A stretch of 64,000 bases of DNA from Pseudomonas sp. GD03858 (GCF_029840925.1 NZ_JAOCDM010000005.1:1-64000); one strand, 5' to 3'; positions 25,084 to 34,126 are shown, numbered from the stretch's first letter. Numbers and translations: made by a program. The notes: generated by a model from the letters alone, not told the origin.

Positions 25084-26284
25084 GCTGTTGCCGACGAAAA
25101 ATGGACAGCACATTGTTATTGATGAATCGGGATTGCTTCAGCGTCACGTAACGCAATACTTGCTCGATCTTGAAAGCGTTCAGTGTCATGAGAAATCCTA
25201 TGTACGTCAGATCGCATATCGACTCAAGGCGTGGTTGAACTGGCTTGGTGAGCGTGATATTTACGATGTCACAGACAGGCTTTTGTGCAAGTATCGTGAT
25301 GAGCTAAAGATCTCTGGCGACCTTGAAGCAAAAGCTATTAATTACCGAATTTCATCCGTCTGCGCCTTCTATTGGTATGCCGAAAACACGGGCTTGTGTC
25401 GTGGTGTGATTGGCTCTAATGACATGCTAAGCGGTCGCGTATTTCGTATCGTCGTAAATCGAGCGAAGCAAGAGAGTAGTGCAAACTATAAAATACCTTT
25501 TTTGCTTGGAACTGTTCAGCAGGCAAGAAAGCGTATTCCGTCCGCAGACGAAATTGCAGCCCTGAAAGATGGCATTGCTGATAAAACTTTGGAATGCGGG
25601 CACCCGCTCGCCGAAGAAATCAATGTGCGCAATCAATTGATGCTTCGTTGGATGGCGGAGGCAGGACTTAGGCGCTTGGAGGTTGTATCCCTGCCTGTGA
25701 GTGCAATTCCGACCAAGTTCAAGCCCGGAACCATGGTGATGGTCACTTTGACCAAAGGCACAAAGTTTAGCAAGGTACGTGACGTTGAGGTCGAGTCCTC
25801 TCTGATTCAAGAGACCCTTGATTACATTGCGTATGAGCGTCCGGAGATAGTCCGAAAGTGCCATGCTGGCCATGATCCAGGCGTTGTGTTTGTCAGCACT
25901 TATAAAGCAAACGGCGGCACGTTTACTGCGCAAGCTATCACCGATCTGCTCGATTCTGTAGATAGTGAAATTTCGCCGCACGCGCTACGGCGCTATGCGT
26001 TGACACGTTATGCTGCTTATCTGTATCACATTCAGCTGTCGCTTTACAAAGCCGGCGAGATCGCCGAAATAGACCGGCGTAGCATTGAGTTGCGGCTAAC
26101 TCAGCAAGCGGGTCATAAGAAAGTTTCTACAACATTCAGATCGTATGTCGATGTGGCTATCGCAATGACTTTGTCTGATTCTGGGATCAGCTCGCTCGAA
26201 GAGAGTCGTATACTACTGCAAACACAGCTTTCGATGATCACTTCCAAGATTGAAGCGGCGAGATCGCTCGCAAAAGAGGTGTAA
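25076..26284 (+). CDS. Tyrosine recombinase 3 (GinC-like)
   Basis: 402-aa integrase with all canonical residues: AGLRRLEVVSLP (R199), SPHALRRYALTRYAAYLY (H302, R305) and AGHKKVSTTFRSYVDV (H347, Y357). The N-terminal ~110 residues (YVRQIAYRLKAWLNWLGER…) fit a SAM-like core-binding domain. The start overlaps the coiled-coil gene by 8 bp. It is the last gene of the four-gene operon. It is the size of an ordinary integrase, whereas its two partners are nearly twice as long. Confidence 0.9.
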   Translation: MFELLPTKNGQHIVIDESGLLQRHVTQYLLDLESVQCHEKSYVRQIAYRLKAWLNWLGERDIYDVTDRLLCKYRDELKISGDLEAKAINYRISSVCAFYWYAENTGLCRGVIGSNDMLSGRVFRIVVNRAKQESSANYKIPFLLGTVQQARKRIPSADEIAALKDGIADKTLECGHPLAEEINVRNQLMLRWMAEAGLRRLEVVSLPVSAIPTKFKPGTMVMVTLTKGTKFSKVRDVEVESSLIQETLDYIAYERPEIVRKCHAGHDPGVVFVSTYKANGGTFTAQAITDLLDSVDSEISPHALRRYALTRYAAYLYHIQLSLYKAGEIAEIDRRSIELRLTQQAGHKKVSTTFRSYVDVAIAMTLSDSGISSLEESRILLQTQLSMITSKIEAARSLAKEV

Positions 26285-26405
26285 AGGTCGCTCCGGAGGT
26301 GGGACTAGGAACCAGATGTTTACACACTCCACGAGGACATCATGCGTCACCATGCGACCCATCCCAGTATCCCTTGGAGAACACCGTGTCCCGTCACGAC
26401 TCGTG

Positions 26406-27212
26406 GGCACCTCTAAAAACCCGATTCTGACCTGAACACAAGGCGTGAAGAGGTGCCCAGCACAAAGAATATGCGGTCAGTGCTTATCGCAATGGGGGTA
26501 ATGCAGGCCGGATAAACCGACCTGTTGTCATCATCACGCCATCCGCACGCTGACCGACAGCTTGTAGCCGAAGTACGATTTGCCATGCTTCTTCGTAGCG
26601 CGCCTCGACATCCTTCTGTCGGCGCTTGGCGAGTTCCCACTCGATGGGCGCTGCTCGTTGTTTCACGACTTCCTGTTCTTCAGCTGTGTTGTGCTGGGTT
26701 GGGGCACGAACGATGCTGGCATCGATGATCTGTCCTTCGCGTGCGTTGAAGCCATTGAGCTGTAGTTGGCGCTGAACCTCATCAAAAATCAGATGCTCGA
26801 CCTTGGCCTGAACGAGCCGCTCACGGAAATTCCAGATCGTCTTGCGATCCGGCACGAGCGCCGTGTTCTTCAGTCCGGCAAAGCGCTGAAAGCTCATGCG
26901 GTCGAGTAGCTGGAACTCCATCTGTTCGTCGGACAGGTTGAACAACTGCTGCAAGACCAACAGGCGCGTCATCAGCTCTATTGGGTACGGAGGCCTACCG
27001 CCTTTAGCGGGACTCGGGCGAGGAGCCCAGCGGTCGATCTCCTCGGCCATAAGGCGGAAGTCGACATGCTTGTTCAGCAGGGCCAGTGGATCGCCCAAGC
27101 TGTCGAGTTTCGCTTCACGTTCCTGGTCGGCAAATAGGCTGAGCATGCGCGGGGCGTCCTGTGGTTCAGTGGCTCAGATTCTAATGGGTACAGCCGGTTT
27201 TTGGAGGCTCCC
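26406..27212 (-). mobile_element. IS5-family element, internally deleted
   Basis: Imperfect terminal repeats face each other: GGCACCTCTAAAAACC at 26406 and the complement of GGAGCCTCCAAAAACC ending 27212. At ~0.8 kb it is shorter than the ~1.2 kb expected, because the transposase lacks its C-terminal half. It follows the integrase operon after ~120 bp and abuts an HsdR relic. Confidence 0.75.
26484..27146 (-). pseudogene. IS5 transposase, frameshifted and truncated
   Basis: Starts MLSLFADQEREAKLDSLGDPL and shows the N-terminal half of an IS5 transposase, including IIDASIVRAPTQHN (first catalytic Asp) and the KRRQKDVEAR box. At about 26590 a one-base change shifts the frame; the other frame continues TKKHGKSYFGYKLSVS, as expected for the family. 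The remaining catalytic D and E domains are missing. Confidence 0.88.
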
Positions 27213-27214
27213 TC

Positions 27215-27663
27215 AAGGCGCCGATTCTTCACAGAGCTATAACCCGCGTCTGGATCTGGTGCTGTTCGTCAACGGCATCCCCGTCGCTACGCTGGAGCTG
27301 AAAAGCGAGTTCAAGCAGAGCGTGGAAAATGCCAAGCGCCAGTACCGCTACGACCGTCCGGTAAAAGACCCGCTGACGCGCAAACCCGAGCCGCTGCTGA
27401 CCTTCAAGCGCGGCGCGCTGGTGCACTTTGCTGTGAGCCAGGATGAGGTGGCGATGACTACTAAACTGGCCGGCAAGGAGACCTTCTTCCTGTTCCCCAA
27501 GCGGGTGTTGGATACAGTGCTGGATGCCATGACTGATCACGAGAAGCTTTCGCTGGAGGTGCTGGATAACGAGATCAAGAGTCGGGCGTTTGCGATGGTG
27601 ATTTTGAAAATGCTGACGGCGGCTGGCGGCTTGGGGCAAGGTAATAGCGGTGCTGCTGTCTGA
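27215..27663 (+). pseudogene. Type I restriction HsdR relic (N- and C-terminal pieces joined)
   Basis: The frame reads SYNPRLDLVLFVNGIPVATLELKS, then YRYDRPVKDPLTRKPEPLLTFKRGALVHFAVS and KLAGKETFF: the N-terminal nuclease domain of HsdR (the D … E-x-K motif is visible as LDLV … LELKS). It then jumps to the extreme C-terminus (KRVLDTVLDAMTDHEKLSLEVLDNEIKSRAFAMVILKML). The central helicase motor (~800 residues) is deleted. No hsdM or hsdS is nearby. It is a remnant of an earlier restriction cargo. Confidence 0.75.
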
Positions 27664-27681
27664 CTGTATTACTTGTTCGGG

Positions 27682-27903
27682 TTAGATTTCAGAGAGCTGT
27701 GGCAGAAGGCTTGAAGGTTCGCAGGCGAGTTCGCCTGCGATGCGGTAGAGCTTCTCGACGGTGATGTTGACTTCGCCACGCTCGATGCGACCGACATAGC
27801 TGCGGTCGAGACTGCACGCCAGCGCCAGTGCATCTTGGGAAATCCGGCAGGCCTTCCTCTGCATTCGGATGCGTTCCCCTAACGCCTTTGCCAACTTATC
27901 CAT
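27682..27903 (-). CDS. XRE-family transcriptional regulator
   Basis: 73-aa single-domain Cro/C1-type HTH protein: RIRMQRKACRISQDALALACSLDRSYVGRIERGEVNITVEKLYRIA. The size and motif fit controller proteins that regulate restriction or other defence genes. It is divergent from the winged-helix/helicase operon, and the shared 90-bp promoter holds a perfect 14-bp palindrome. It probably represses or times that operon; this is inference. Confidence 0.85.
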   Translation of the reverse strand: MDKLAKALGERIRMQRKACRISQDALALACSLDRSYVGRIERGEVNITVEKLYRIAGELACEPSSLLPQLSEI

Positions 27904-27942
27904 GACCGTCTCAATTCAACTTGAGGCGGCAATATCGTGCGT

Positions 27943-27974
27943 TTGCGGACGTATAGGCCACGGATTATAATCCG
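27943..27974 (+). promoter_or_regulatory. Promoter with palindromic -10 operator
   Basis: TTGCGG (27943-27948), 17 bp, TATAAT (27966-27971) form a near-consensus sigma-70 promoter for the helicase operon. The -10 lies inside a perfect palindrome, CGGATTATAATCCG (27961-27974), which also gives a TATAAT on the minus strand towards the XRE gene. A dimeric regulator bound here would block RNA polymerase. Confidence 0.65.
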
Positions 27975-28005
27975 CATTTTCGCGCTATTTCTTATGGTGC
28001 CCTCA

Positions 28006-28596
28006 ATGAAATCGGCCTCGTTTATCTTCGACAGGCGTCTGTATGAGCTGCTTCAGGAGCCAGGGCGTACATCGTTTACGACCCGCGAACTGCGCGATGC
28101 CTATGCCGCTCGCTTGAGTGGCACACAATTCCGTATCGCCGATGTGCGCCGCTATGTGTATGAGCAGATTCGCCGATTAGTTCGGGCGGGCTGGGTTGTG
28201 CAGGATGAGGATCGTCGTGTTCGAGGGCAGGTCTACCATCTGCAGATGATTCCGACGCATCTGCAACTTGAGCTGATCGACAACGGTTTTGAGAACAGCC
28301 TTATGGCTGCCGGAGTGCCCGAACCTGACAAGGCCGTTCGCGACCTTGAGGCTTTGCCGCTTAAGTCGCCAGCCAATACGGATTTGCAGTTGGAGGCGCT
28401 CCACAAAGAAATCCGCTTGGACTTCCTCACTTCAATGGGTGAGGCGGAGCGATTCAAGCTACTGCTGGACGAGATGCCGCATTTGCGGGACAAGGTTGAA
28501 GGCGATTACCTGGAGGCCAGGGATCGCAGTTCTCGCCTTCTGGGGCATTTGCGCGCCATCGAAAAGACCCTCAAAACGCTCGCTGCATCACGATGA
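28006..28596 (+). CDS. Winged-helix-like / coiled-coil protein, partner of the helicase
   Basis: 196-aa protein (start at ATG 28006; 27994 is an alternative four codons upstream). The N-terminal ~80 residues (FTTRELRDAYAARL … IADVRRYVYEQIRRLVRAGWVVQDEDRRVRGQVYHL) resemble a winged helix. The C-terminal ~100 residues are helical and charged (LHKEIRLDFLTSMGEAERFKLLLDEMP …). Its stop overlaps the helicase start (ATGA), indicating coupled production. I do not recognise a named family. Confidence 0.7.
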   Translation: MKSASFIFDRRLYELLQEPGRTSFTTRELRDAYAARLSGTQFRIADVRRYVYEQIRRLVRAGWVVQDEDRRVRGQVYHLQMIPTHLQLELIDNGFENSLMAAGVPEPDKAVRDLEALPLKSPANTDLQLEALHKEIRLDFLTSMGEAERFKLLLDEMPHLRDKVEGDYLEARDRSSRLLGHLRAIEKTLKTLAASR

Positions 28597-29993
28597 GCAG
28601 ATCGCTGCGCAGCTGGCAGAACAGCTGCATCACTCGGGCGTTGGAGCACTTTGCCGTCACGCCGCACTTCTTCTGCCAGGCAACGCCGGGAGCCGGGAAG
28701 ACCCGCATGGCCGCAGAGCTGACCAGCCGACTGCTTGAGCAGGACAGAATCGATTTGGTGCTGTGCTTTGCGCCGTCCTGCCAGGTCGTGGAGGGTTTTC
28801 GTTCGACCTTTGCGCAAGTGCTAGGTAGACGTCTCGATGGCCAGATAGGTGCCGTGGGCGCGGCTTATACCTATCAGGCCATGGAATACCGTGATGAGGG
28901 ATTTTGGCAGCTGCTTGATGACTACCGGGTGTTCGTGGTCTTCGATGAGATCCACCATTGCGCCGGCCACGATCCGCTGCTCAGCAATGCCTGGGGGCAG
29001 CAGATACTGCATCGGATACAGGATCGGGCTGCCTTCACGTTGGCCCTTTCTGGTACGCCCTGGCGTTCGGACGATAAGGCCATCGCCCTGGCGCGCTACT
29101 CATCTCCCGAAGGGCATCTGATCTGTGATTACCGCTATGGCTTGAAAGAGGCCGTTGCTGACGGCGTATGCCGATCTCCTCGCATTGTGTTGCTCGACAA
29201 TCAGAAGGTGAAACTTACTGAGGAACTGGGTGCTGACAGCTCCGTAAGGCTGTTTCCCAGCATCGCCAAACTGTTGGGCGAGTCACCTGTCACCTATGAG
29301 GAACTGCTGCGCCATGATGAGGTGATCAATCCAATCCTCGACCTTGGCTGCAGCAAGTTGAACGAGCTACGCCAGATCAAGCCTGATGCCGCCGGTTTGG
29401 TGGTAGCCACCGATATCGAACACGCTCAGCAAATAGCCCTGGCTCTAGAAGCAATGGGTGAAGAGTGCCGTATCGTGACCAACAAAACCCCGGATGCGCA
29501 GCAGGTGATCAATGCTTTCCGCAGCAGCAACTGCCGCTGGATTGTCGCTGTCGGAATGATCAGCGAAGGCACCGACATCCCGCGCCTGCAAGTGTGCTGC
29601 TACCTCAGCCGTATCCGCACCGAGCTGCATTACCGGCAAGTGCTGGGACGGGTGCTGCGACGCACAGGTGAGTCTGACGCCCAGGCTTGGCTATTTATGC
29701 TGTCGGAGCCAACGCTTCAGGGCTTTGCGGAGCGAATTGCGGATGACTTACCGGATGATCTGGCTGTTTTGAGCGATGCTCATATGCCAAGTTTAACCCC
29801 AGGCTCCCGGCCAGACCTGGTGGGGACTTTGGGGCATGCCGAAGGCATCGGTGATGTAGGGTTTGGTGGTGCAGAGCCTAATGTTGGGTCGCAGGCTACG
29901 AATATTATTTCGCTGGGTGGCTTTGCAATTGAGCCCGCTTACCAGGTCAGCTTTTCTCAGCATTATCGGCAGCAGCTACTGGCTTGTTTTTGA
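28593..29993 (+). CDS. SF2 (DEAD/DEAH-type) helicase, possible defence component
   Basis: 466-aa helicase with all main motifs: Q-like W8Q9, Walker A ATPGAGKT (residues 30-37), motif II VVFDEIHH, motif III LSGTPWRSD, motifs IV-V VAVGMISEGTDIP, and motif VI YRQVLGRVLRRTG. It resembles the helicase cores of restriction and phage-defence proteins but has no nuclease or methylase domain. It is coupled to the winged-helix gene and sits beside an HsdR relic in a mobile island. A defence role is inference. Confidence 0.85.
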   Translation: MSRSLRSWQNSCITRALEHFAVTPHFFCQATPGAGKTRMAAELTSRLLEQDRIDLVLCFAPSCQVVEGFRSTFAQVLGRRLDGQIGAVGAAYTYQAMEYRDEGFWQLLDDYRVFVVFDEIHHCAGHDPLLSNAWGQQILHRIQDRAAFTLALSGTPWRSDDKAIALARYSSPEGHLICDYRYGLKEAVADGVCRSPRIVLLDNQKVKLTEELGADSSVRLFPSIAKLLGESPVTYEELLRHDEVINPILDLGCSKLNELRQIKPDAAGLVVATDIEHAQQIALALEAMGEECRIVTNKTPDAQQVINAFRSSNCRWIVAVGMISEGTDIPRLQVCCYLSRIRTELHYRQVLGRVLRRTGESDAQAWLFMLSEPTLQGFAERIADDLPDDLAVLSDAHMPSLTPGSRPDLVGTLGHAEGIGDVGFGGAEPNVGSQATNIISLGGFAIEPAYQVSFSQHYRQQLLACF

Positions 29994-30083
29994 TGCTCAG
30001 CCATTCGAGGCTGATCCAATGATGTTGGTGTTCATGAATCCATAACCGGCCGGCGTCGTGTGGAACGTAATCGTGAGGTGTGC

Positions 30084-30329
30084 ATGGAGATTAAGTCGAA
30101 GGCATTGGTCGATGTCGTTGAGGATGTGATCTGCGACGTGTGCCGTTCTGGCACACGTATTCCCGGCTATGGCCTCCAACACGGCAAGCTTGAAGCCCAT
30201 TGGGGATATGGCTCGCAGCATGACGGCGAGCACTACCAGGTGCATCTCTGCGAGCCCTGCTTTTTCAGGGTGCTGAGTGGGTTGCGTCGGGAGCGCATGG
30301 TCAATGTGTTGCCGCTGACCGAAAACTGA
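30084..30329 (+). CDS. Small CxxC-containing protein, unknown
   Basis: 81-aa protein, MEIKSKALVDVVEDVICDVCRSG … HYQVHLCEPCFFRVLSGLRRER. Two CxxC pairs (C17-x2-C20 and the CEPC near the C-terminus) suggest a small zinc ribbon. The last codons run into an IS21-type terminal sequence (GAAAACTGACCCA), so the original C-terminus was probably changed by insertion. No function can be assigned. Confidence 0.55.
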   Translation: MEIKSKALVDVVEDVICDVCRSGTRIPGYGLQHGKLEAHWGYGSQHDGEHYQVHLCEPCFFRVLSGLRRERMVNVLPLTEN

Positions 30330-30940
30330 CCCAGTAGAGGCTGTTCTGCCGACTGAAAACTGACCCAGGTGTTCAACTGCTTCTGCTCAATTTTTGAGCA
30401 GGAGAACACAGGGTGATCAGTATGGAAATGATGGGCAAAATTCGGCGGATGAGTGTGGCCGAAGTGCTGGAGTTGGAGCGCGCTGAACTGATGCCTGTGC
30501 CAGCGCCATTCGACGGTTACGTCGAGCGGCCTGCGCGGGTCTCCAGCACCTGCCTGGTCAGCGTCGGGCGCAACCGCTACTCGGTGCCGTGCGAGTACGC
30601 GGGTAACCCACCACTGCCACATCGTCGAAACCGGTAACGAGTCCTATCGCCTGCAACACAGTAGCTTGGCGGCCCAGGCCAAGATCAAATCACGGGAGCG
30701 AAAGCGTAAGGGCGGCCAGGAACCGGAGGACGATGAGTCGTTCTGATTTCATGGTGACGACGGCCTGCTGCATGGCTGCATGTGGCAGGTCTTCAACAGC
30801 TGAACTGGGACAGCGAGGGAGTGGGTTCAAAAGCAGCTGCGCTGGTAGACTTATCCACAGTTGCTGGTAACAAAATCAGCAATCCGCCCTGGGTCAAATT
30901 TCAATCGGCAGGGTGGGTCAATTTTCCATCAGCGCCAACA
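30317..30940 (+). mobile_element. IS21-family remnant
   Basis: The left end has two copies of (G)AAAACTGACCCA (near 30320-30334 and 30357-30369); the right end has TGGGTCAATTTTC at 30914. Between them are istA N- and C-terminal scraps and the C-terminus of an IstB-like protein (SLAAQAKIKSRERKRKGG). At 0.6 kb against ~2.5 kb, most of the element is deleted. It cannot move on its own. Confidence 0.7.
30413..30637 (+). pseudogene. istA transposase scrap with internal deletion
   Basis: Begins MEMMGKIRRM (IstA N-terminus of the IS21 type), then jumps to ELMPVPAPFDGYVERPARVSSTCLVSVGRNRYSVPCEYAG, the IstA C-terminal region. The HTH and DDE domains are missing. Confidence 0.7.
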
Positions 30941-31041
30941 ACGGGCATCTATTTTCATGGAGACAGATTATCTAATATGCCCTATTTATTTGCCAGGTTA
31001 ATAGCTGAATTTTATCGTGACGAGCTGCTTATCTATATACC

Positions 31042-32160
31042 TGGGCGGTTGCAGGAGCTGAGTGCAACACGGTTATTGAATTGAAGCCGGAGCATCATGC
31101 CGCATTGCCATGGCATTTTGCATGACCTCTCCCATCACCTCGATGGGGCATTTGAAGTCGAAGCGCTTGCGCGGTCGCATGTTCAGTTGCAGCGCAATGG
31201 CGTCCAGCTCCTCCTGGCTATGTACCGACAGGTCTGTGCCCTTGGGCAAGTACTGGCGAATCAGGCCGTTGATGTTTTCGTTGCTGCCGCGCTGCCAGGG
31301 GCTGTGCGGGTCGCAGAAGTAAATTGCCACCCCGGTCTGCTGGGTGATTTCAGCATGCCGCGCCATTTCTCGGCCCTGGTCGTAGGTCATGCTCTTGCGC
31401 ATCGCCAGCGGCATGCCATTGAGCGCTGCACTGAAGCCTTCCATCGCCGAGGTCGCCGTCGCGTCGTTCATCTTTACCAGCATCAGGTAGCCACTGGTTC
31501 GCTCCACCAGCGTGCCTACACACGAGGCGTTGGCCTTGCCCTTGATGAGGTCGCCTTCCCAATGCCCCGGCATCAGCCTGTCTTCAATCTCCGGCGGGCG
31601 CACATGAATACTGACCATCTCGGGGATCTGGCCGCGCCGATCCACGCCACCAGAGCGCGGTCGGCGCGTCGTCTTGCCTTGGCGCAGACAGATGATCAGC
31701 TCCTTACGCAGCTCACCCACTGGCAGGGCATAGATCGCGTTGTAGATCGTCTCGCGACAGACGTAGGCTTCTCTGAGGCTGGGAATGTTCATGCTGCGCA
31801 GCTTGCCGGCAATCTGCTCGGGAGACAAACGCTCGCGCAGCATATGGGCCACCAACTGGAAGCGCTCACTACTCGGCAAGAGCTTTCGTTTCGGTCGACA
31901 GCGTTGGCGGCGGGCCTGCATTTGCTGCTGGGCCAGGCGGGCCGAGTAGCCACCGCAAGCACCTCGGTTACGGCGCAGCTCACGGCTGATGGTCGAAGGG
32001 GATCGGTTGATCAAGCAGGCAATCCTGCGCAGGCTGAAGCCTTGGGTACGACCGATTTGAATGGTGGCGCGTTCTTCAACGCTGAGTTCGGAATAAGACA
32101 TAGGGGCAGCACCGTACCGGAAAGGTCAGGTGTTGCACTCAGTTTTTGCCGCCGCCGGGC
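31042..32160 (-). mobile_element. IS30-family element, apparently complete
   Basis: ~1.12 kb. Its transposase end begins TGGGCGGTTGCAGGAG then CTGAGTGCAACAC (from 31042); the other end shows GTGTTGCACTCAG (32130-32142) followed by a GC-rich run to ~32160. The CTGAGTGCAACAC core is exact in both ends. It carries an uninterrupted transposase. The same ends occur at 19163-20250 and 47003-47172 in opposite orientation. Confidence 0.85.
31073..32101 (-). CDS. IS30-family transposase
   Basis: 342-aa DDE transposase. N-terminal HTH ELSVEERATIQIGRTQGFSLRRIACLINRSPSTISRELRRN; catalytic region with GHWEGDLIKG (Asp), DQGREMA (Asp in MTYDQG) and the WQRGSNENINGLIRQYLPKGTDLS box containing the conserved Glu. 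It is full length with no interruption, so it may be active and could mobilise related ends nearby. Confidence 0.93.
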   Translation of the reverse strand: MSYSELSVEERATIQIGRTQGFSLRRIACLINRSPSTISRELRRNRGACGGYSARLAQQQMQARRQRCRPKRKLLPSSERFQLVAHMLRERLSPEQIAGKLRSMNIPSLREAYVCRETIYNAIYALPVGELRKELIICLRQGKTTRRPRSGGVDRRGQIPEMVSIHVRPPEIEDRLMPGHWEGDLIKGKANASCVGTLVERTSGYLMLVKMNDATATSAMEGFSAALNGMPLAMRKSMTYDQGREMARHAEITQQTGVAIYFCDPHSPWQRGSNENINGLIRQYLPKGTDLSVHSQEELDAIALQLNMRPRKRFDFKCPIEVMGEVMQNAMAMRHDAPASIQ

Positions 32161-32518
32161 ACCAGGCTACCGATTCGATTAGCCGCTATGGCGATAAAAG
32201 ATTTGGACGTGCAGAAGCGGTTAAGGTTAAGCCTGCAAGCGATGCTGACTTTTCAAAGGTGAGAGATACAGTGCCTGCTCGAATGCGTGCGGACGCCGTG
32301 GCTCTTAATGATCAGCGAGACTTGGATCGTAGGACTGAGGTCGCTGACGGCTGAGGTGATGTGGTCATTTCAGCGGACAATCATGAATTCCTTAGGCTAT
32401 AGAGCGTTTGTATCTAGCTCTGGTTTTGATAGCGGTTTCCACCTTTACGTCGTCAACGCTCAGGTATCTGTTACGTAATCTTGGACACATGGGTGTCGCT
32501 CACCGGCAGCTTGCGGCC
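32161..32518. other. Non-coding / unidentified stretch between IS30 and IS1182
   Basis: A + strand frame runs through the IS30 end to 32354 (…RYGDKRFGRAEAVKVKPASDADFSKV…ADG) and may be the tail of a gene cut by IS30, but no family is recognised. From 32355 to 32518 I see no gene. Confidence 0.4.
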
Positions 32519-34126
32519 GATTCTGTTGAAAAAGTAGCGACCTCCCCATGCCGTTGGCAAAATTGCTTTGTCAGCGGGCGTGGAGGCGAACAGCATGATG
32601 GGACAGTTACCGGGAGGACAGCAGCGCCTGTTCTACTCGTTCAATCTCGAAGATCACGTCCCGGCCCAACATCTCCTGCGCAGCATCGACCAGTGCCTGG
32701 ATCTCAGTGATCTGCGCGCCTATCTGGCGGATTTCTATAGCCCCATCGGGCGTCCCTCGATTGACCCGGAATTGATGGTGCGCATGCTGGTCGTCGGCTA
32801 CTGCTATGGCATTCGTTCCGAGCGGCGATTGTGCGAAGAGGTGCACCTGAACCTGGCCTATCGCTGGTTCTGCCGGCTGGGTCTGGAAGACGAAGTACCT
32901 AATCACTCGACCTTCTCGAAGAATCGCCATGGCCGTTTCCGTGACAGCGATCTGTTCCGCTGGTTGTTCAATGAAGTGCTGCGGCGCTGCATGGCAGCCG
33001 GCCTAGTCAAGGGCGAAGGTTTCGCCGTCGACGCCAGCATCATCAAGGCGGATGCCAGCCGGCAACGTGGGGTGGTGGGAGATGAAGTCGATTGGAGCGA
33101 TCCAAAGCTCAGCAGCCGCGCCGTGCGCGAGTACCTCGAAGCACTTGATGAAGATGCGTTGGCTGAGGCTCTTCCCAAGAAGATTTCGCTCACCGATCCT
33201 CAGTCCCGTTGGACAGCAGCACCAGGCGGCCCGGCCTTCTTTGCCTACTCCACAAATTACCTGATCGACACTGAGCACGGTGTGATCATGGATGTGGAAG
33301 CGACCCCGGCGCACCGTACCACCGAAGTCGACTCGACCAGGACGATGGTCGAGCGTGTCGAAGCGCAGTTCGACCTCACACCGGAACGCCTCATCGGCGA
33401 CACCGCCTATGGCACTGCCCCGATGCTGGCCTGGATGGTCGAAGAGAAGGACATCGAGCCGCATGTGCCGGTGTGGGACAAGACTGAGCGCAAGGACGAC
33501 AGTCTCTCCAGTAACGACTTCCACTGGAATCAGGAAGCCAATGAATATCGCTGCCCAACCGGCAAACCGCTACGCAGTGAATGGCGCGCCTTCACCCAGA
33601 AAAGATCGCGGGTAACCAAGGCCAACACCATCATCTACCGCTCCAGCCAAACCGACTGCGTCACCTGTCCGTTGAAAGCGAAATGCTGCCCCAACACACC
33701 GAATCGGAAGATCGTTCGCAGCATCCATGAGGCTGCCCGCGATGTGGCTCGACGCATCGCCAAGACACCGGAATACCTCGTCTCACGTTGCGAACGGAAG
33801 AAGGTGGAGATGCTTTTCGCCCATCTTAAACGGATCATGAAACTCGACCGTTTACGACTGCGTGGCCTGACAGGCGCCACTGACGAATTCACCATGGCTG
33901 CGATGGTGCAGAACCTGCGCCGCATGGCCAAGCTTTTGCCTCAAGGGCCACCGCTCACGGGATAGGTACGCCTGTGGCGAGCAGAAACCCTCGAATTAAC
34001 CCTCAAACCTGAGCAAGGACGCTCAGTGAAACGCCGAAAGGTAACTTGAAGTGGCTTGCAGCCACTTCGACAGCAGGTACATCCGACCGCCTTGCTGCCG
34101 CTAAACCTACTTTTTCAACAGAATCG
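32519..34126 (+). mobile_element. IS1182-family element
   Basis: ~1.6 kb with exact ~20-bp terminal inverted repeats (CGATTCTGTTGAAAAAGTAG at 32519; its complement ends at 34126). It contains one intact transposase. It lies between the IS30 copy and the efflux regulators. No clear target duplication is visible. Confidence 0.85.
32595..33965 (+). CDS. IS1182-family transposase
   Basis: 456-aa transposase beginning MMGQLPGGQQRLFYSFNLEDHVP. Typical features: SIDPELMVRMLVVGYCYGIRSERRL, catalytic FAVDASIIKADASR and GDTAYGTAPML, a zinc-like TDCVTCPLKAKCCPN, and the C-terminal KKVEMLFAHLKRIMKLDRLRLRG. GGAGG at 32582 supports the ATG at 32595. It appears intact. Confidence 0.92.
   Translation: MMGQLPGGQQRLFYSFNLEDHVPAQHLLRSIDQCLDLSDLRAYLADFYSPIGRPSIDPELMVRMLVVGYCYGIRSERRLCEEVHLNLAYRWFCRLGLEDEVPNHSTFSKNRHGRFRDSDLFRWLFNEVLRRCMAAGLVKGEGFAVDASIIKADASRQRGVVGDEVDWSDPKLSSRAVREYLEALDEDALAEALPKKISLTDPQSRWTAAPGGPAFFAYSTNYLIDTEHGVIMDVEATPAHRTTEVDSTRTMVERVEAQFDLTPERLIGDTAYGTAPMLAWMVEEKDIEPHVPVWDKTERKDDSLSSNDFHWNQEANEYRCPTGKPLRSEWRAFTQKRSRVTKANTIIYRSSQTDCVTCPLKAKCCPNTPNRKIVRSIHEAARDVARRIAKTPEYLVSRCERKKVEMLFAHLKRIMKLDRLRLRGLTGATDEFTMAAMVQNLRRMAKLLPQGPPLTG

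Noticed and set aside
31097-32182. 361-codon frame opposite the IS30 transposase
   Set aside because: It is antisense to a full-length transposase and ends within IS terminal sequence.
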